From Pseudomonas azerbaijanoccidentalis (lineage in GTDB: Bacteria; Pseudomonadota; Gammaproteobacteria; Pseudomonadales; Pseudomonadaceae): 64,000 bases of DNA. The DNA lies in contig NZ_JAHSTU010000003.1 of the NCBI RefSeq assembly GCF_019145495.1, positions 248,001 through 312,000 of the forward strand, given 5' to 3'. The translations under genes and the position numbers were made by a program. Positions 34,192-43,749 of this stretch are shown here, in pieces. The notes beneath the pieces were generated by a model. It made no database searches. It worked only from the letters and a program-made list of their open reading frames with translations, and was not told the DNA's origin. The first letter of the stretch is position 1; every line of letters begins with the position of its first letter.

Positions 34192-34905
34192 ATGCGTGAT
34201 GAGGCAACAAAAGCGGTGACAGCGATTGGGCAGGTTCTTCAGGAGCAACTCGATCACGGGTTGCTGGCGCCCGGCAGCAAGCTACCGGCCGAGCGCAAGC
34301 TCAGTGAGTTGTTTGGCACTACGCGCATTACTGTGCGTGAGGCCTTATTGCAGTTGGAGGCTCAGGGGCAGATCTATCGCGAGGAGCGCCGAGGCTGGTT
34401 CGTCTCGCCACCACGCCTGGCCTACAACCTGATGCAGCGCAGCCACTTTCACGCGATGGTCAGTGCGCAAGGGCGGGTGCCGTCTACCGAAGTGATTTCG
34501 GCGCGCTTGCAGCCGGCGTCCGCGGCGGTGTGTGCCTGGTTGCAGCTGCCGGCACTGTCGAGCGTGATACAGATCTGCCGGTCGCGGCGCATCGACGGGC
34601 GTTTGGTCTTGTACGTGGAGCATTACCTGAACCCGCAATACTTTCCGGGGATTCTGGATTTTGATCTGAACCAGTCGATCACCGAGCTTTATGCCCGGCA
34701 TTACGATTTGCACTATGGGCGGGTGCGCTTCGAGATTGTGCCGACGGCATTGTCGGTGGATGCCGCGGCGGCATTGCGGGTGTCGGTGGGCAGCCCCGGA
34801 TTACGGATTGCCCGGGTCAACTATGACCAGCATGAACGGTTGATCGATTGTGACCTGGAGTTCTGGCGGCATGATGCGATTCATGTCGGCGTCGACGTCC
34901 TGTAG
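34192..34905 (+). CDS. GntR-family regulator with UTRA domain (PhnF/PhnR-like)
   Basis: 237 residues. Winged-helix domain at about 8-75 with the GntR signature LPAERKLSELFGTTRITVRE; the remainder is a UTRA effector domain (VEHYLNPQYFPGIL, LRIARVNYD). Relatives control phosphonate, amino-sugar or histidine use. It is divergent from the ABC operon and operators of its type lie at both promoters, so it very probably represses that operon until a ligand appears. Its stop codon TAG is the first triplet of a REP element. Confidence 0.92.
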   Translation: MRDEATKAVTAIGQVLQEQLDHGLLAPGSKLPAERKLSELFGTTRITVREALLQLEAQGQIYREERRGWFVSPPRLAYNLMQRSHFHAMVSAQGRVPSTEVISARLQPASAAVCAWLQLPALSSVIQICRSRRIDGRLVLYVEHYLNPQYFPGILDFDLNQSITELYARHYDLHYGRVRFEIVPTALSVDAAAALRVSVGSPGLRIARVNYDQHERLIDCDLEFWRHDAIHVGVDVL

Positions 34906-34980
34906 GAGCTGCCGCAGGCTGCGATCTTTTGACTCTGTTTTTAAAAAGATCAAAAGATCGCAGCCTGCGGCAGCTCCTAC
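34901..34980. repeat. REP-type pair, 'GATCGCAGCC' family, supplying both flanking stop codons
   Basis: TGTAGGAGCTGCCGCAGGCT and its inverted copy around 20 bases. The TAG in CTGTAG ends the GntR gene on the plus strand (34903-34905), and the same triplet of the inverted copy ends the MscS gene on the minus strand (34979-34977). Confidence 0.92.
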
Positions 34981-37142
34981 AGCGGCTGGTCTTTCTCCGG
35001 GCCACCACCGGCCGTGACGACCTGCACGCTCAAGCGCGGCGTCGCCAAATCCATCCCGGCCTCATCCAGATGCCGTTTCAGCGACAGATTGAACGCCCGG
35101 GAAACCTCCCACTGTTTAATCGGTGCGGTCTTGAACCGCGCGCGCAGGATCGCATTGCCTGACTCGAAGCTTTCAACGCCCTGAAATTCCAGCGGCGACC
35201 AGATATTGCGTCGTTGCAGCGGGTCGGTGCGCATTTTCTGGCCGACTTCGCGCATCAACTTGATCGCGCTGTCGATGTCCATGCTCGCAGGCACCGCCAC
35301 CCGGAAAATCGCGTAGCCGAATTCCCGGGAATAGTTCTTGATGCTTTTGATTTCGCTGAACGGGATGGTGTGGACGATGCCGTCGATGTCCCGCAGACGC
35401 ACTGTGCGAATGGTCAGGCCTTCAACGGTGCCGAGGTGGCCGCCGACGTCGACGTAGTCGTCGATGGCCAGGGAGTCTTCGATGATGATGAACAGGCCGG
35501 TGATCAAGTCGGCTACCAGCGACTGCGCACCAAAGCCGATGGCCAGGCCGATGACACCGGCACCGGCCAGCAGTGGCGTGACATTCATGCCCATGTTGGC
35601 CAGGGCGACGATCAGCGCAATGATGAAGATCGCCACGAACAGCACGTTGCGAATCAGCGGCATCATCGTTTGCGCGCGGGCGTTGGCCAGGCCTTTGCGC
35701 GAGCGGGTGAGGGCGTGGTGCACGGCGGTGTCGCTGAGGATCCAGATCAGCCAGGCAAAAATCAATGTGCCGGCGAGGCTGAACAGTTTGACGCTGACCT
35801 CATGACCTTCGCCTTCGGTGAACGCAATCAGCGACATGCCCCAGACCCGCAGGCCGAGTTCGATGAAGGCCAGCCATACCAGCAGATGGGCGAGGGTGTA
35901 GAAGAAGCTCTTCAGGCGCTCCGAATACAGGGCGTGGCGTTTGACTCCGCGTTGCGGTTTGAGTGAATGGCGGCGTACCAGTCCGTTGATCACCATGCAC
36001 AACACCAGAAGCACCGTGCAGATCAGCGACTGGCGCAACGCTGTGCTGGTATCGCCCGCCGAGACGAATGTGGCGAACAGCGAAATGCCCACCAGCACCA
36101 GCGCCGGGACGTACCAGAAGGTGCCGAGGATTTCGATGGTGTCGCTGAGGGCGCGGCGGGTCAGGCGGCGCGACAGCGGTTGGTTGCGAATCAGGTGTGC
36201 AATCGGGCGGCGGAATCGCAGGATGAACAAGCCGGTGGACAACGCCGCCAGGACGTTGGCCACTGTCGCGGCGGTGTGCGCCAGATGCACACCGAGGCTT
36301 TCGATCAAGCGCGGATCGTTCAAGGCTTCACCAAAAGCGGCGAAGCTGCCGATCAGCCACAGCGGACGAAACGCCTGATGTCGCAAGATGTACAAGGCGC
36401 GGTGGCGGTGCGGGCCGTCGAGCAGGGAAAAGGCGATCACGCAGATGGCAGAGAAACAGGTACCGACCACCAGCGCATAGGCCAGCACCATGGCCAGGCT
36501 TTTGCCCAACGACGACGGCAGGGCGTAGCTCATGTAGACCGTGATGACCAAGGCAATCAGCCATGGCCCGAGCTTGCGCAACGCGAAGCGCAACATGTCC
36601 AGGGCCCTGGGGTGTTGCGGCAGTTCTTCGGTCAGCCCGAAACGCATGCGCACCCGGTGGCTGATCCAGATCAGCGCCGCGGCCAGCAGGCTCCAGACCA
36701 TCAGAATCACGGCGAACGCGAAGATGATCGGCAGCCATTCGTTGGCCGGCAGTATCAGTGCTGTGAGTTCGTCCTTGGCCTGGTCGAACTCGTTGGACCA
36801 GCGCGTAAGCGGGCTGTCGGGACCGGAAAACTGTTTTTCGAAGCTGGCGAGCGTGCCGCCAATCAAGCCCAGAACACCTTCCTCGGTGACCGGTTGCGCC
36901 TTTTTCGTGGCGTCGCGCAGCTTCTTCAGGTCCGCCAGCAACTTGGTTCGTTGCTGATCGTTTTCCAGGGACTTGATTACTTCATCCAGCGATTGCCCCA
37001 GTGGCTCTTGCGCCTCTGGTTGGGTTTTCGATGAGCTGTTGAGCAGGCTCGGCAAACCGACCGCCTGGGCAGGTGCCATCGGCAGCAGCGTCATCAGGCA
37101 GACGAGGAACAAGCACGGAAGGGCGAAAAGACGAGCGAACAC
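34977..37142 (-). CDS. MscS-family mechanosensitive channel, large form
   Basis: 721 residues; GTG start 37142 with GAGG upstream and a signal peptide ending PMAPAQA. A periplasmic helical region (about 28-140) is followed by about ten membrane helices and the MscS pore and beta domain: GVIGLAIGFGAQSLVADLIT near 530, then EDSLAIDDYVDVGG. Such channels release solutes upon hypo-osmotic shock. The last two residues and stop come from the REP element. Confidence 0.92.
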   Translation of the reverse strand: MFARLFALPCLFLVCLMTLLPMAPAQAVGLPSLLNSSSKTQPEAQEPLGQSLDEVIKSLENDQQRTKLLADLKKLRDATKKAQPVTEEGVLGLIGGTLASFEKQFSGPDSPLTRWSNEFDQAKDELTALILPANEWLPIIFAFAVILMVWSLLAAALIWISHRVRMRFGLTEELPQHPRALDMLRFALRKLGPWLIALVITVYMSYALPSSLGKSLAMVLAYALVVGTCFSAICVIAFSLLDGPHRHRALYILRHQAFRPLWLIGSFAAFGEALNDPRLIESLGVHLAHTAATVANVLAALSTGLFILRFRRPIAHLIRNQPLSRRLTRRALSDTIEILGTFWYVPALVLVGISLFATFVSAGDTSTALRQSLICTVLLVLCMVINGLVRRHSLKPQRGVKRHALYSERLKSFFYTLAHLLVWLAFIELGLRVWGMSLIAFTEGEGHEVSVKLFSLAGTLIFAWLIWILSDTAVHHALTRSRKGLANARAQTMMPLIRNVLFVAIFIIALIVALANMGMNVTPLLAGAGVIGLAIGFGAQSLVADLITGLFIIIEDSLAIDDYVDVGGHLGTVEGLTIRTVRLRDIDGIVHTIPFSEIKSIKNYSREFGYAIFRVAVPASMDIDSAIKLMREVGQKMRTDPLQRRNIWSPLEFQGVESFESGNAILRARFKTAPIKQWEVSRAFNLSLKRHLDEAGMDLATPRLSVQVVTAGGGPEKDQPL

Positions 37143-37218
37143 TAGGCGGTCAACCTCGGAGTGAGCGGGTCGACCGAGTGTACGAGCCCGTTAAATTCAA
37201 AGCGAGTTCGGTGAGGAT

Positions 37219-37395
37219 TTATTCGTTGAGTTTGGCGAGGATCTTGAAGATCACCGTGGCGAGGATCAGCAGCATGCCGAGCCACATGGCAAGTACGCCA
37301 GCGTTTTTGTCACGGAAGTTGAAGCCGATAGCCAGCATGAACATCCCGATAAGAATGGGGATCAGCATGGCGTGGAACGAGGACATCGTGATCAT
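37219..37395 (-). CDS. 58-residue two-helix membrane protein
   Basis: The frame from ATG 37395 to TAA 37219 encodes two hydrophobic helices (about residues 7-25 and 32-52) joined by NFRDKNAG, ending KILAKLNE. AAGG lies eight bases upstream of the start; a second in-frame ATG is at 37386. The sequence is clean and has the amphipathic ends of real small membrane proteins. Function unknown; neighbour of the MscS gene on the same strand. Confidence 0.7.
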   Translation of the reverse strand: MITMSSFHAMLIPILIGMFMLAIGFNFRDKNAGVLAMWLGMLLILATVIFKILAKLNE

Positions 37396-37448
37396 GGCGA
37401 CTGCCTTGTCGAAAGGGATAATGAAAGTCTAGGTGGCTTTTGGAGGTG

Positions 37449-37553
37449 CGTAGGAGCTGCCGAAGGTTGCGATCTTTTGATTTTGATCGTTGGCAATTGC
37501 GCCTCACATCAGAATCAAGGTCAAAAGATCGCAGCCTTCGGCAGCTCCTACAG
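37449..37553. repeat. REP-type pair, 'GATCGCAGCC' family
   Basis: CGTAGGAGCTGCCGAAGGTT at the left, AAAAGATCGCAGCCTTCGGC at the right, with about 44 bases between. Confidence 0.88.
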
Positions 37554-37556
37554 GGT

Positions 37557-38846
37557 TTACGGTAGTTCGCGGCAGGCGTAAAACGCGCTCAGCACCTTGA
37601 CCAAGTGCGCCAGATCGTGGCTGCCGCACAGTTCGCGGATCGAGTGCATGGCGAACGTCGGCAGGCCGATGTCCACGGTGCGCACGCCCAAGTGGCTGGC
37701 GGTAATCGGGCCGATGGTCGAGCCACAGCCCATGTCACTGCGCACCACGAAACTCTGCACCGGCACTTCTTCGGCCATGCACAGGTGACGGAAGAACCCG
37801 GCGGTTTCGCTGTTGGTGGCGTAGCGCTGGTTGCTGTTGACCTTGATCACCGGGCCGGCGTTGAGTTTCGGGCCGTGGTTGGCATCGTGCTTGTCGGCGT
37901 AGTTGGGGTGCACGCCGTGGGCGTTGTCGGCCGAGACCAGCAGGGATTTCTGAATGGTGCGTACGAATTCATCACCCTCGGGCAACAAGCGACGCAGCGT
38001 TTGTTCGAGCATCGGGCCGTCGGCGCCGCAGGCCGAGCACGAACCTACTTCTTCGTGATCGTTGCAAACCAGTACGCAGGTTTCATCGGTGTCGGCAGTC
38101 AGCAGCGCTTGCAGGCCGGCGTAGCACGACAGCAGGTTGTCCAGGCGCGCGCCGGCAATGAAATCACCGTGCAGGCCAATGACGGCGGCGCTTTGGGTGT
38201 CGTAGAAACTCAGCTCATAGTCGAGCACCACATCCGCGTTCAAACCGTGTTCGCGGGCGAGTTGGTCGGTGATCACGGCGCGGAAGTCCACGCGCTCGTC
38301 ACCGGCAAATTGCGCCAGCACGGGCGGCAACTCGGTCTGGGCGTTGATCGCCCAACCCATGTTGGCTTCACGATTGAGGTGGATGGCCAGGTTTGGAATG
38401 ATCGCGATCGGTGCCTTGAAATCGATCAGCTGGCTCTCGACCTTGCCGTCACGGCGGAAGGTTACGCGGCCGGCCAGGGACAGGTCGCGGTCGAACCACG
38501 GCGCCAGCAGTGCGCCGCCATAGACTTCGACACCCAGCTGCCAGAAGCCCTGGCGTTGCAGTTCCGGTTGCGGCTTGACCCGCAGGCACGGGCTGTCGGT
38601 GTGGGCGCCGACCAGGCGAATACCGCCGTGCAGCGGCGAGTGGCGGCCCATTTTGATCGCGACGATCGAAGAGTCGTTACGGGTGACGTAGTAGCGGCCA
38701 TTGGCTTCGGTGGCCCATGGTTCACGCTCGTCGAGGCGTTGATAGCCCGCCGCTTCCAGTCGCTGAACAAGGCTGGCAGTGGCATGGAACGGGGTAGGGG
38801 AGGCCTTGAGGAAGTCGATCAGGCCTTGGTTCAACTCTTCGCGCAT
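37557..38846 (-). CDS. apeB: M18-family aminopeptidase
   Basis: 429 residues, standard M18 length. Zinc-site residues sit in [31 protein letters not shown] and TASHLGVR. It removes N-terminal (often acidic) residues from peptides in the cytoplasm as a dodecamer. ATG 38846 with GGAGC five bases upstream. Confidence 0.95.
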   Translation of the reverse strand: MREELNQGLIDFLKASPTPFHATASLVQRLEAAGYQRLDEREPWATEANGRYYVTRNDSSIVAIKMGRHSPLHGGIRLVGAHTDSPCLRVKPQPELQRQGFWQLGVEVYGGALLAPWFDRDLSLAGRVTFRRDGKVESQLIDFKAPIAIIPNLAIHLNREANMGWAINAQTELPPVLAQFAGDERVDFRAVITDQLAREHGLNADVVLDYELSFYDTQSAAVIGLHGDFIAGARLDNLLSCYAGLQALLTADTDETCVLVCNDHEEVGSCSACGADGPMLEQTLRRLLPEGDEFVRTIQKSLLVSADNAHGVHPNYADKHDANHGPKLNAGPVIKVNSNQRYATNSETAGFFRHLCMAEEVPVQSFVVRSDMGCGSTIGPITASHLGVRTVDIGLPTFAMHSIRELCGSHDLAHLVKVLSAFYACRELP

Positions 38847-38931
38847 AAGTAGCTCCAGACAGCAATGGCGCCAGTTTAACGTATTGGCTCACGGCATTGC
38901 AGACACAATGCCGTTTGGCGCGCGCCTGGAG

Positions 38932-39774
38932 TCAGCCGGTGATCAGCGTGCCGTTGAGAAACACTTCGCGACGTTGCTTGCGGCCCACATATTCGTGCTT
39001 GCTCGCAAAATAGACATCATCGAATTTTTTTCGGGAGATGCCCGGAAATTGTCCGACGTATTCATACACCAACCGATCGTAATCGGCTTCGGTGATGAGT
39101 TTGTAGATGTCCCGGCGGTAGAAAAAGCCCAACTGGAAACCGAGCGTTTCGCTCAGGTGAGCCGTCTGTCCGGCGAAGCAGTTTTCGAAGTCGATGGCTT
39201 TGAGCGGTTTGTGCGACGTTTCTGGAATCATGATGTTGCCGATCCAGAAATCCATGTGCGTGATGTTCTTGCGAGCCAGGGAACTCAGTAGGTCGAACGC
39301 ATCGAGAATGAAGGATTCGACTTTGTCCGGGTTACGTTTGAGCCACCGCACGCCGTCGATATGATCATCGAGCAAGCGCGTGATGATGAAATATTCCTGG
39401 GTCAGCCCCAGTCGATCCCGCGTGTATCCAAAACCTTGCAACGGCGGCATTCGTACACCCCGGCGTTGCGCTTCGAGGGTGTTTTTCAGCTCTTCGAGGG
39501 GCCAGTCGAATCGTCCGTTGCGCTGGGGTTTGCCCAGGGTTACCCGCACTTTCGCCTTGAAGGTATCCAGTGGCTGGACCTTGGCAAACAGTGGCGTAGT
39601 TCCCGCAGCCAACGGTGCGCTGGCACGGGTGAGTTTGCGCGAGCGGCGCTTCTCAATGAGCTTTTCCAGGGCCTGACGTGCTTCGACGCTAGGCTGTTCC
39701 GACAGATGCAGGGTGGTGTTGCCGAAGACAAAGGTGATGGGGTAGTCGCATTGAAGCGCTTTACTGCTGAGCAC
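38932..39774 (-). CDS. lipopolysaccharide-kinase-like/phosphotransferase-fold protein
   Basis: 280 residues; GTG start 39774 with AGGAT upstream. The protein-kinase-like core shows HMDFWIGNIMI (catalytic loop HxDxxxxN) near 175 and AIDFENCF (the metal-binding DF) near 200, as in the WaaP/Kdo kinase and aminoglycoside phosphotransferase folds. It may phosphorylate a sugar of the outer-membrane lipopolysaccharide, but no LPS genes are adjacent. Upstream 150 bases are strongly AT-rich. Confidence 0.75.
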   Translation of the reverse strand: MLSSKALQCDYPITFVFGNTTLHLSEQPSVEARQALEKLIEKRRSRKLTRASAPLAAGTTPLFAKVQPLDTFKAKVRVTLGKPQRNGRFDWPLEELKNTLEAQRRGVRMPPLQGFGYTRDRLGLTQEYFIITRLLDDHIDGVRWLKRNPDKVESFILDAFDLLSSLARKNITHMDFWIGNIMIPETSHKPLKAIDFENCFAGQTAHLSETLGFQLGFFYRRDIYKLITEADYDRLVYEYVGQFPGISRKKFDDVYFASKHEYVGRKQRREVFLNGTLITG

Positions 39775-39879
39775 GAGGGCATCCTGCCTACTATCAAAGT
39801 GCTAGCATTTTACGTTTTTTTACAAATTTATGACAATATTTTCACGCCATTTTTATGTCGTATTATTTGTAACGAGAAA

Positions 39880-39903
39880 TAAAAAAACCCTTCAGTCGAA
39901 GGG
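39880..39903 (-). terminator. intrinsic terminator of the RluA-type gene
   Basis: On the minus strand CCCTTC-GACT-GAAGGG followed by TTTTTTT, 24 bases after the stop codon. Confidence 0.9.
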
Positions 39904-39927
39904 CTTTTGATGAATGCCACACGCTTG

Positions 39928-40563
39928 TCAAAAGGGTGCGGGGCACTCGAAGCGCAGACGCTCACCACTTTGCGGGTGAGTGAAACTCAGCATGCTGGCG
40001 TGCAAGCACAGGCGTGGCCACGCGGCCAGCGCTTGCTCGTGAGCGTAGAGCCCATCGCCCAGCAAGGGGTGACCGATCGACAGCATGTGCACGCGCAACT
40101 GGTGCGAGCGCCCGGTGATCGGCGTGAGTTCCACGCGGCACCAGTCGCCACAGCGTTCCAGCACACGCCAGAAGGTCAGCGCGTTTTTACCGAACTCATG
40201 GTCGACCACATGGCGAGGCTTTGTCGGTGGGTCGTAGCGCAGCGGCAAATCAATGCTGCCACTGTCGAGCTCGGGTTGGCCCCAGCACAGGGCGGTGTAG
40301 GCTTTTTCGGTTTCGCGGTCGTGAAATTGTCGGGACAGTTCACGGTGCGTATCGGGATCGCGAGCCAGCAGGATGATGCCGGAGGTCTCCCAGTCCAGGC
40401 GATGGACGATACGGGCTTCCGGGTAACCGTTTTCCTGCAGGCGGGTGATCAGGCAGTCCTTGTTGTCTTCGGCCCGGCCGGGGACAGAGAGCAACAAGGT
40501 CGGTTTGTTCACCACCAATACGGCGGCGTCCTGATGAATGATGTGGACGTTGGACAGCGGCAT
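39928..40563 (-). CDS. RluA-family RNA pseudouridine synthase
   Basis: 211 residues with the catalytic motif HRLDWETSGI near 55-64 (Asp is the nucleophile) and GRSHQLRVH. No S4 domain, as in RluA itself, which modifies 23S rRNA and some tRNAs. ATG 40563 with GAGG seven bases upstream. Confidence 0.92.
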   Translation of the reverse strand: MPLSNVHIIHQDAAVLVVNKPTLLLSVPGRAEDNKDCLITRLQENGYPEARIVHRLDWETSGIILLARDPDTHRELSRQFHDRETEKAYTALCWGQPELDSGSIDLPLRYDPPTKPRHVVDHEFGKNALTFWRVLERCGDWCRVELTPITGRSHQLRVHMLSIGHPLLGDGLYAHEQALAAWPRLCLHASMLSFTHPQSGERLRFECPAPF

Positions 40564-40588
40564 TAAAACAGCCTCGTAACAAACGCCA

Positions 40589-40636
40589 ACGGCGGTTCAG
40601 GCCCCCCGCAGTCGCGCGTGGGGCCTGAACCGCCGT
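40589..40636. repeat. long perfect hairpin between minE and the RluA-type gene
   Basis: A 17-bp perfect inverted repeat (ACGGCGGTTCAGGCCCC at 40589-40605; complement 40620-40636) with a 14-base loop and no T run. It could slow decay of the min messenger or be a Rho-linked terminator. Confidence 0.75.
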
Positions 40637-40654
40637 GGCTCCAGCCGGATCGAC

Positions 40655-40909
40655 TCAGCGATCTGGCAGGGTGATATTGAGTTCCAGAATCGAGCAGCTG
40701 CCCTGGCTTTCCAGTGCGACGTGCACGTCATCGGACCCGATATTGACGTACTTGCGAATCACCTCGACCAGTTCCTTCTGCAAGGCTGGCAGGTAGTCCG
40801 GGGTACTGCGTTGGCCGCGTTCGTGCGCCACGATGATCTGTAGACGCTCTTTCGCTACCGACGCGGTGCTTTGCTTTTTGTTGGCACGAAAGAAGTCAAA
40901 AAGGTTCAT
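40655..40909 (-). CDS. minE: cell-division topological specificity factor MinE
   Basis: 84 residues starting [12 protein letters not shown] with the membrane-targeting N-terminus, then the MinD-stimulating helix region [14 protein letters not shown]. It drives pole-to-pole oscillation of MinCD. Only three bases after the minD stop. Confidence 0.97.
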   Translation of the reverse strand: MNLFDFFRANKKQSTASVAKERLQIIVAHERGQRSTPDYLPALQKELVEVIRKYVNIGSDDVHVALESQGSCSILELNITLPDR

Positions 40910-40912
40910 TGC

Positions 40913-41725
40913 TTAGTTGCCTCCAAACAGGCGCTCGAAGAATCCCTTCTTCTGTACATCGAGGAATCGATGATCCACGGTCTTGCCCAGCAGGCGATCT
41001 ACGGTATCGCTGTAGGCCTGGCCGGCATCGCTCTGGTCGTCGAGGATCACGGGAACGCCCTGGTTGGATGCCTTGAGCACCGCCTGGGATTCCGGGATCA
41101 CGCCGAGCAGGGTCACCGAGAGGATCTCCTTGACGTCTTCTACGCCGAGCATTTCGCCTTTGCTCACACGTTCCGGGTGATAACGGGTAATCAGCAGGTG
41201 TTCCTTGATCGGGTCTTCGCCACGTTCGGCGCGACGGGACTTGCTGGCCAGCAGGCCGAGCATGCGATCGGAGTCACGTACCGAGGACACTTCCGGGTTG
41301 GTCACGACGATCGCTTCATCTGCGAAGTACATGGCCAGGTGGGCGCCTTTCTCGATACCTGCCGGGGAGTCGCAGACCACGAACTCAAAGTCTTCCTTGA
41401 GTTGCATCAGGACTTTTTCCACGCCTTCGACGGTCAGCGCGTCTTTGTCGCGGGTCTGGCTGGCGGCCAGTACGTAGAGGTTTTCCAGGCGCTTGTCTTT
41501 GATCAGGGCCTGTTGCAGGTTGGCTTCGCCGTTGACCACGTTGACGAAGTCATACACCACGCGGCGCTCGCAACCCATGATCAGGTCGAGGTTACGCAAG
41601 CCCACGTCGAAGTCGACGATCACTGTTTTGTGGCCGCGCAGAGCGAGGCCGGTACCGATAGCGGCGCTGGTGGTGGTCTTACCCACACCACCCTTGCCGG
41701 ATGTAACCACGAGAATCTTGGCCAA
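40913..41725 (-). CDS. minD: septum-site ATPase MinD
   Basis: 270 residues. Deviant Walker A GKGGVGKTTT near the start, switch regions and a C-terminal amphipathic membrane helix (KGFFERLFGG). Start is TTG at 41725 (reads AKILVVTSGKGG), with AGGGGTG upstream; no ATG fits. It recruits MinC and MinE to the membrane. Confidence 0.97.
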   Translation of the reverse strand: MAKILVVTSGKGGVGKTTTSAAIGTGLALRGHKTVIVDFDVGLRNLDLIMGCERRVVYDFVNVVNGEANLQQALIKDKRLENLYVLAASQTRDKDALTVEGVEKVLMQLKEDFEFVVCDSPAGIEKGAHLAMYFADEAIVVTNPEVSSVRDSDRMLGLLASKSRRAERGEDPIKEHLLITRYHPERVSKGEMLGVEDVKEILSVTLLGVIPESQAVLKASNQGVPVILDDQSDAGQAYSDTVDRLLGKTVDHRFLDVQKKGFFERLFGGN

Positions 41726-41925
41726 GGTGTTTCACCCCTAAGGAAAAAGGACTTTTAGCCCCTGAAAAACATCTCCTGAAAACTACTGCAGTCGGACAGC
41801 CTTGGCTGGAATTCGGTTTTGAGCGGCGCTTACCCCCGGTAAACACTGCTTTTAGCCTTTTTCCTACTTCGTTTGAGCCGTTTTCGCTACGTTTTAGAGA
41901 TGCTTGGAAAATGCGGCAGTATCCG
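41726..41925. other. minC-minD intergenic gap
   Basis: 200 bases, AT-rich for this genome, with several A and T runs. It is large for a min operon and could carry a separate minDE promoter; no clear box or terminator is assigned. Confidence 0.4.
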
Positions 41926-42663
41926 TTAAAGCCGAATGATGTTCAACACATCGCCCGACAGGCTGACCTGCACGCCCGAACCCCACAACGGGTCGCGGCG
42001 CAGATCTTCGGACACCTTGTAATGTCCTGCGATGGAGACCAGTTCAGCGCTCATCTGCTGACAGAAAATCCTGGCTTTCGTGTCGCCCTTGACGCCGGCC
42101 AACACTCGACCTCGCATGGGGCCGTATACATGGATGTTGCCATCGGCGAGAAGTTCCGCCCCCGGGCTGACCGAGGAGATCACCACCAAATCGCTGCCTT
42201 GTGCATATATCTGCTGGCCACCACGTACTGGCGACGTAATTATTTTGGTCGGCTTGATCGTCGGCTCCGGTGGTTTTTCCGGTTTTTTTGCGACCGCGCC
42301 TTCGTTCAAATCCAATGCACGCTCACGGGCGCCGGACGGCGGCAGCACCGGCAGGTCGACCGCGATGGCCGCCGCGATGTCTTCGATTCGGCTGGCTCGG
42401 ATTGCCAGGGTGCGCAGGCCGTGCTGTCGGCAAACGCGCATCAGGCCCGGCAGATCCACCGCGCCTTCGCTGGCCGGGAGTTTGTCCAGGGCCAGTACCA
42501 GCGGCGCATTGCTGAAAAAACCAGGCGCCTGGGCAACTTTGGCGGCCAGTTGCCGGTCGAGGCTTTCGAGGTCGTTACGGGCCAGTTCCAGCACCGTAAT
42601 GGCGAGCATGCTGCCCTTCAGCTGGAACACGGGATCTTGGTCTAGCAGTTCGGTTTGGCTCAT
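41926..42663 (-). CDS. minC: septum-site inhibitor MinC
   Basis: 245 residues. N-terminal domain ([18 protein letters not shown]) blocks FtsZ; C-terminal beta-helix domain with [20 protein letters not shown] and the terminal [11 protein letters not shown] binds MinD. Start ATG 42663 chosen from the family N-terminus MSQ; ATG 42672 is also in frame. Divergent from lpxL. Confidence 0.96.
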   Translation of the reverse strand: MSQTELLDQDPVFQLKGSMLAITVLELARNDLESLDRQLAAKVAQAPGFFSNAPLVLALDKLPASEGAVDLPGLMRVCRQHGLRTLAIRASRIEDIAAAIAVDLPVLPPSGARERALDLNEGAVAKKPEKPPEPTIKPTKIITSPVRGGQQIYAQGSDLVVISSVSPGAELLADGNIHVYGPMRGRVLAGVKGDTKARIFCQQMSAELVSIAGHYKVSEDLRRDPLWGSGVQVSLSGDVLNIIRL

Positions 42664-42781
42664 GGTCGGCATACAACGACTTGTCACTAAAAGTGCCGAG
42701 ACTTATAACGAGAACGCCCGCAGGCCGCAAGCCGGGTCGAACGATGTAGAATGCGCGGCCATTGTCTTTCCGGATGCATGA

Positions 42782-43714
42782 ATGGATCGCCCGCGTTTTC
42801 AAAAAACCTTTCTATCTCCACGTTTCTGGCCGCTGTGGTGTGGCTTGGGGCTGTTGTGGCTGATCGTCCAGCTGCCCTATCCGGCATTGCTGTGGCTCGG
42901 TCGCGTGCTCGGGGCCTTGATGTATCGCGCGGCGGGCGACCGACGGCGCATTGCCAAGCGCAATCTGGAGCTGTGTTTCCCGGAAAAGTCCGCGGCTGAG
43001 CGCAAGCGCCTGCTCAAGGAAAACTTCGCCTCCACCGGTATCGCGTTTTTTGAAATGGCGATGAGCTGGTGGTGGTCGCGTGAGCGATTGGCGAAGCTGG
43101 CCCACATTGAAGGCCTGGAATACCTGCAGCAGGCCCAGCGCGAAGGCAAGGGCGTGATTCTGATGGCCGTGCATTTCACCACCCTGGAAATCGGCGCAGC
43201 GCTGCTCGGCCAGAAACACACCATCGATGGCATGTACCGCGAACACAAGAATCCGTTGTTCGACTACGTCCAGCGCCAGGGGCGCGAGCGGCACAACCTC
43301 GATTCGCTGGCGGTCGAGCGCGAGGACGTGCGCGGCATGCTCAAGTTGCTGCGTTCGGGCCGGGCGATCTGGTACGCGCCGGACCAGGACTACGGCGCCA
43401 AGCAAAGCATTTTCGTGCCGCTGTTCGGTATTCAGGCGGCGACTGTCACCGCCACCAGCAAGTTTGCACGGCTGGGCAAGGCGCTGGTGGTGCCGTTCAC
43501 CCAGGAGCGTCTGGCGGACGGCAGCGGTTATCGCCTGGTGATCCATGCGCCGCTAGAGGGTTTTCCCGGTGAAACCGAAGAGGCTGACTGCTTGCGTATC
43601 AACCAGTGGATCGAAGGCGTGTTGCGCGAATGCCCGGAGCAATACCTTTGGGCTCATCGCCGCTTCAAAAGCCGTCCACCCGGCGAGCCCAAGCTCTACG
43701 CAAAACGCGGTTGA
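42782..43714 (+). CDS. lpxL: lipid A lauroyl/secondary acyltransferase LpxL (HtrB)
   Basis: 310 residues. One N-terminal membrane anchor (about 20-45) and the HX4E catalytic motif in VHFTTLEIG, with DQDYGAKQSIFVPLFG downstream as in the family. It adds a secondary acyl chain to lipid A on the inner membrane. Start ATG 42782; the ribosome site is weak. Pseudomonas often has more than one paralogue, so LpxL1/L2 cannot be told apart. Confidence 0.93.
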   Translation: MDRPRFQKTFLSPRFWPLWCGLGLLWLIVQLPYPALLWLGRVLGALMYRAAGDRRRIAKRNLELCFPEKSAAERKRLLKENFASTGIAFFEMAMSWWWSRERLAKLAHIEGLEYLQQAQREGKGVILMAVHFTTLEIGAALLGQKHTIDGMYREHKNPLFDYVQRQGRERHNLDSLAVEREDVRGMLKLLRSGRAIWYAPDQDYGAKQSIFVPLFGIQAATVTATSKFARLGKALVVPFTQERLADGSGYRLVIHAPLEGFPGETEEADCLRINQWIEGVLRECPEQYLWAHRRFKSRPPGEPKLYAKRG

Positions 43715-43749
43715 TCCGCCGATCCCGATAAGCTCCATGGAGTGTTGCA

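Noticed and set aside
40589..40636. The min/RluA hairpin as an intrinsic terminator
   Set aside because: Stem is perfect but there is no T run on either side, so it is listed only as a hairpin repeat.
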